From JADJPO01 sp963828555 (GTDB lineage: Bacteria; Actinomycetota; Actinomycetes; Actinomycetales; Kineosporiaceae): DNA of 64,000 nt. The stretch spans positions 1,178,001 through 1,242,000 of the forward strand of contig CAWHEL010000004.1 in assembly GCA_963828555.1 (NCBI GenBank). Direction: 5' to 3'. Below are positions 60,979-64,000 of the stretch, piece after piece (position 1 is the first letter of the stretch; every line of letters starts with the position of its first letter). Under the pieces are notes generated by a model, which was not told where the DNA came from, ran no database searches, and saw only the letters and a program-made list of their open reading frames with translations. The position numbers were made by a program, and so were the translations under genes.

Positions 60979-61917
60979 GTGCGCCTGCTCTTCGCCGGAA
61001 CCCCGCAGGTCGCCGTCCCGGCCCTGGAGGCCCTGGCCGCGTCGAGCCACGAGATCGTCGGCGTGCTCACCCGCCCCGACGCCCCCGCTGGGCGCGGCCG
61101 CCACCTCCAGCGTTCACCGGTGGCGCAGTGGGCCGACGATCGCGGCCTCCCCGTCCTGCAACCACCCAAGCTGTCCGAACCTGCTGCGCTGCAAGCGATC
61201 CGCGATGTGGCGCCGGACTGCGCCCCGGTCGTCGCCTACGGGGCGCTGGTACGCCCCGAGGCACTACGGATCCCGCTGCACGGCTGGGTGAACCTGCACT
61301 TCTCGTTGCTGCCCGCCTGGCGCGGCGCCGCGCCCGTGCAGCACGCCCTGATCGCCGGCGACGAGGTCACCGGGGCGACCACCTTCGCCCTCGACGAGGG
61401 TTTGGACACCGGCCCGATTTACGGAGTGCTCACCGAGACCGTCCGCCCCGACGACACCGCCGGCGCCCTCCTGGACCGGCTCGCCCAGGCGGGCGCCGGC
61501 TTGCTCCTGGCCACCCTGGACGGGATCGAGTGCGGGGCGCTGACGGCCCTGCCGCAGAGCCCGGACGGCGTCTGTCTGGCCCCGAAGATCACCGTGGACG
61601 ACGCACGGCTGGACTGGAGCGCCTCGGCCACCGCCGTCGAGCGGCGGATCCGGGGCTGCGCCCCCGAACCCGGGGCGTGGACGACGTTCCGCGGGGAGCG
61701 GCTCGGCCTCGGTCCCGCGCGGCTCGCCCGAGTGGAGACCGAGCCCTGCACCGGGCTCCAGCCGGGCGAACTGAACGTAGGCAAGCGCGAGGTCCAGGTG
61801 GGAGCTGCCGGCGGCGTGCTCCTGCTCGGCGAGGTGCGCCCCGCCGGGCGCCGTCCGATGGCCGCCGCCGATTGGGCCCGCGGCGTCCGGCCGCAGCCTG
61901 AGGAAAGGTTCCTGTGA
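60979..61917 (+). CDS. fmt: Methionyl-tRNA formyltransferase
   Basis: Formylates initiator Met-tRNA. VRLLFAGTPQVAVPALEAL is the family start; NLHFSLLPAWRGAAPVQHALIAGDEVTGATTFALDEGLDTGPI holds the catalytic N, H and D residues. The C-terminal OB-like domain is present. GTG 60979 has no clear ribosome-binding site, but upstream the frame offers no better start. Length 312 aa. It overlaps rsmB by 4 bases (GTGA). Confidence 0.95.
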   Translation: MRLLFAGTPQVAVPALEALAASSHEIVGVLTRPDAPAGRGRHLQRSPVAQWADDRGLPVLQPPKLSEPAALQAIRDVAPDCAPVVAYGALVRPEALRIPLHGWVNLHFSLLPAWRGAAPVQHALIAGDEVTGATTFALDEGLDTGPIYGVLTETVRPDDTAGALLDRLAQAGAGLLLATLDGIECGALTALPQSPDGVCLAPKITVDDARLDWSASATAVERRIRGCAPEPGAWTTFRGERLGLGPARLARVETEPCTGLQPGELNVGKREVQVGAAGGVLLLGEVRPAGRRPMAAADWARGVRPQPEERFL

Positions 61918-63362
61918 ACCCCACGCACGGCCAGCCGGGCAGGCGCCCCACCGGCGCCCGGCCGGTCACCCGCAACACCGCCCGGGCCCGGCTCGACCCC
62001 TCCAGACAGGTCGCTCTGCAGGCTCTGCGTGCCGTGGCCGAGCAGGACGCCTACGCCAACCTGGTGCTGCCCCGGCTGCTCCGCGAGGCCCGCCTCACCG
62101 GTCGTGACGCCGGCTTCACCACCGAGCTGACCTACGGCACCCTGCGCGGGAGGGCCACCTACGACGCCGTCCTGGCCGCGTGCAGCGCCCGGCCGATCGC
62201 CGAGATCGACCCGCCGCTGCTCGACGCCCTGCGCCTGGGGGCCCATCAACTGCTCGCCATGCGGGTGCCCTCGCATGCCGGGGTGGCCGCCACCGTCGAC
62301 CTCGTGCGGGCCGATATCGGCCAGGGCGCAGCAGGTTTCGCCAACGCGGTGCTGCGCCGGGTGGCGGAGCGCGACCTCGAGGCCTGGCTGGCCGAGATCG
62401 TGCCACTCGGCACCACCGAGGACGCTGCGCTGGCCGTGCGGTACTCCCACCCGGAGTGGATCGTGCGCGCCCTCCGCGATGCGCTGCGCCACCATGGACG
62501 CGACGTGGCCGAGCTGGCCGACCTCCTGGCCGCCGACAACACCCCCGCCCCGGTGACCCTGGCCGCTCTGCCGGGCCTGGTCGAGCCGGGCGCCCTCGGC
62601 CCGCCCGCGGGCATGCTCAGCCCCTACGCGGTCACCGTCAGCGGATCGCCGGGCGACGTGCCCGCCGTCCGCCGGGCACTGGCCCGGGTGCAGGACGCCG
62701 GCAGCCAGGCCGTTGCGCTGGCTCTGGCCGACGAACCGGTGCCGGACGACGCCGGCCGCTGGCTGGATCTGTGCGCCGGACCGGGCGGTAAGTCGGCCCT
62801 GCTGGCTGCCCTGATGCTCCAGCGCCGGCGGGCCGGTGAACTGCCGGACGACGCCCAGCTGGTGGCCACCGAGATCACCCCGCACCGGGCCGAACTGGTC
62901 CGGGCGAGCGTGGCCGGCGTTCTCGAAGCAGCCGCCGCCGCGGGCGAACCCGCGCCGGTGAGGGTGCACACCGCCGACGGGCGTCACCTTGAGGAGGCCG
63001 GCCTGCCCCGCCACGACGGCTTCGACCGGGTGTTGCTCGACGCGCCCTGCACCGGCCTGGGCGCGCTGCGCCGTCGGCCGGAGGCGCGCTGGCGGCGGTC
63101 GCCGTCCGATCTGGCCACGCTCGGCCCGCTGCAGCGCGACCTGCTCCGGGCGGCGCTGGACGCCGTCCGCCCGGGTGGCGTGGTCGGGTACGTCACCTGC
63201 TCGCCGCACCCCGCGGAGACCACGATGGTGGTCCAGGACGTCCTGCGCAGCCGTACCGACGTCGAGCGGGCCGGCCCCGACCGCCAGCTGTGGCCGCATC
63301 GGGACGGGTGCGATGCGATGTACCTCGCACTGCTCCGCCGCGTACCATCGTCGCGGCCCTGA
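61914..63362 (+). CDS. rsmB: 16S rRNA m5C967 methyltransferase RsmB
   Basis: Fmu/Sun protein with an N-terminal NusB-like RNA-binding domain (RQVALQALRAVAEQDAYANLVLPRLLREARL, LRLGAHQLLAMRVPSHAGVAATVDLVR) and a SAM methyltransferase domain (WLDLCAGPGGKSALLAAL). Both catalytic cysteines are visible: VLLDAPCTGLGALRRRPEARWRR and VGYVTCSPHPAETTMVV. Length 482 aa. Coupled to fmt. Confidence 0.95.
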   Translation: MNPTHGQPGRRPTGARPVTRNTARARLDPSRQVALQALRAVAEQDAYANLVLPRLLREARLTGRDAGFTTELTYGTLRGRATYDAVLAACSARPIAEIDPPLLDALRLGAHQLLAMRVPSHAGVAATVDLVRADIGQGAAGFANAVLRRVAERDLEAWLAEIVPLGTTEDAALAVRYSHPEWIVRALRDALRHHGRDVAELADLLAADNTPAPVTLAALPGLVEPGALGPPAGMLSPYAVTVSGSPGDVPAVRRALARVQDAGSQAVALALADEPVPDDAGRWLDLCAGPGGKSALLAALMLQRRRAGELPDDAQLVATEITPHRAELVRASVAGVLEAAAAAGEPAPVRVHTADGRHLEEAGLPRHDGFDRVLLDAPCTGLGALRRRPEARWRRSPSDLATLGPLQRDLLRAALDAVRPGGVVGYVTCSPHPAETTMVVQDVLRSRTDVERAGPDRQLWPHRDGCDAMYLALLRRVPSSRP

Positions 63363-63436
63363 TCTGCACCTGAACATTATCCGACCTGATCCGAACCCGA
63401 CCCACACCGCCGGCACACGTACCGAGGAGAGCCCTG

Positions 63437-64000
63437 ATGAGCGTCGAGGGAACCAGCGGGACCCAGGATGCCATCGCCCGCGCAGCGTTCGTCGACCACG
63501 TGCGGCAGCTGCTGCGCACCCGGCCGTCGTTCAGCGTGATGGGTCTCAGCCACCCGGCGCTGACGCCGTCCCGTCTGGTCGACGTGCGTGAGGCCTCGGG
63601 CAGGGTCGAGCGGCTCTCCTTGGGCTTCGGCGACGCGCAGGGCTCGGCCGGGCGGTTCGTGCTGGTGGTCTCCGGTGACCCCGGCCGCCCGCTGGACGAC
63701 CTGGCGGGCCTGCTCGCCTCCGAGGCGCAGCGGCTGGGCGAGGCGGTCACCCAGGACCCGCCCACCGCCCCCGAGCTCACCCCCGCGGGAGGCCTGCGGC
63801 TGAACATCCCGATGGAGGTCGACGGCTTGATCGTGGTCGAGGGCCTTCCGGTGCCGGCCCACCTGCGCCGCCAGGGCCGGCTGTGGGCGGCGCACATCAC
63901 GGCCAGCCCCGGCCGCGTGGTCACCGTGGTCGCGCGCGGTGTCGACCCGGGCACGCTGCAGCTCAGCGAGGTAGCCGAGATGCGCCCCTACGTCAACGCC
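63437..64000 (+). CDS. Unrecognised protein, 5' part (continues beyond window)
   Basis: The frame from ATG 63437 (MSVEGTSGTQDAIARAAFVDHVRQLL) is open to the window end, 188 codons so far. GAGGAGAG at 63424-63431 is well placed. I do not recognise a family: the protein looks globular, mixed alpha/beta, without cysteines, membrane segments or a signal peptide; RFVLVVSGDPGRPLDDLAGLL and LWAAHITASPGRVVTVVARG are hydrophobic core strands. It follows rsmB by 74 bases and may be in the same operon. Confidence 0.7.
   Translation, partial: MSVEGTSGTQDAIARAAFVDHVRQLLRTRPSFSVMGLSHPALTPSRLVDVREASGRVERLSLGFGDAQGSAGRFVLVVSGDPGRPLDDLAGLLASEAQRLGEAVTQDPPTAPELTPAGGLRLNIPMEVDGLIVVEGLPVPAHLRRQGRLWAAHITASPGRVVTVVARGVDPGTLQLSEVAEMRPYVNA

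Overview
The window is a gene-dense stretch of a high-GC Gram-positive chromosome. It is almost certainly an actinomycete: it carries BldD, the actinobacterial integration host factor (mIHF), an actinobacterial-style EF-P, a NadR-unrelated NrtR-nadABC locus, many GTG starts and several likely leaderless genes. BldD together with a complete monoderm type IV pilus locus fits a Kineosporiales-like lineage, but the genus cannot be fixed from the sequence alone.

Layout. (1) 1-5100: the 3' end of aspS, then a sulfur cluster with an excisionase-HTH/PocR-type regulator, a sulfide:quinone oxidoreductase-like flavoprotein, DUF1641, a DsrC/TusE-like carrier with one C-terminal cysteine, and DsrE2. (2) 5116-14713: an MMPL exporter divergent from rarA, then DUF948, DUF6167, alaS, ruvX, mltG and aroE. 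(3) 14771-29108: a type IV pilus locus (pilB, pilT, pilC, a minor pilin, two almost identical tandem major pilins each with its own leader and hairpin, two more prepilins, a large PilX-like protein, pilD, pilM, pilN, pilO and a PilP-position protein). It lies between aroE and aroC. (4) 29161-33604: aroC, a degenerate shikimate-kinase domain fused to AroB, efp, nusB and convergent bldD. (5) 33850-43842: the pyrimidine operon with a PyrR-binding RNA element (pyrR-pyrB-pyrC-carA-carB-pyrK-pyrD-pyrF). Here pyrK is split in two at a hexanucleotide repeat that contains one short unit. (6) 43877-45513: a four-gene ArsR/SRPBCC/DUF6069/DUF1801 cassette. (7) 45514-51752: a repeat-bearing gap, then mihF, gmk, rpoZ, coaBC, metK and priA. 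(8) 51831-56193: nrtR divergent from nadABC. (9) 56194-60398: an accessory island with three decayed insertion sequences and a secreted metallophosphoesterase. (10) 60399-64000: def, fmt, rsmB and the start of an unrecognised gene.

How it works together. Most genes are housekeeping: translation (aspS, alaS, efp, def, fmt, rsmB), pyrimidine, shikimate and NAD synthesis, and DNA maintenance (rarA, ruvX, priA, mihF). The accessory functions are the sulfur module, the pili and the secreted phosphatase. The most unusual points are the AroK-like domain lacking its kinase residues and fused to AroB, pyrK split at a defective GAATCY array, the tandem pilin duplication including its leader, and several families of short inverted repeats in intergenic DNA, one of them inside priA.
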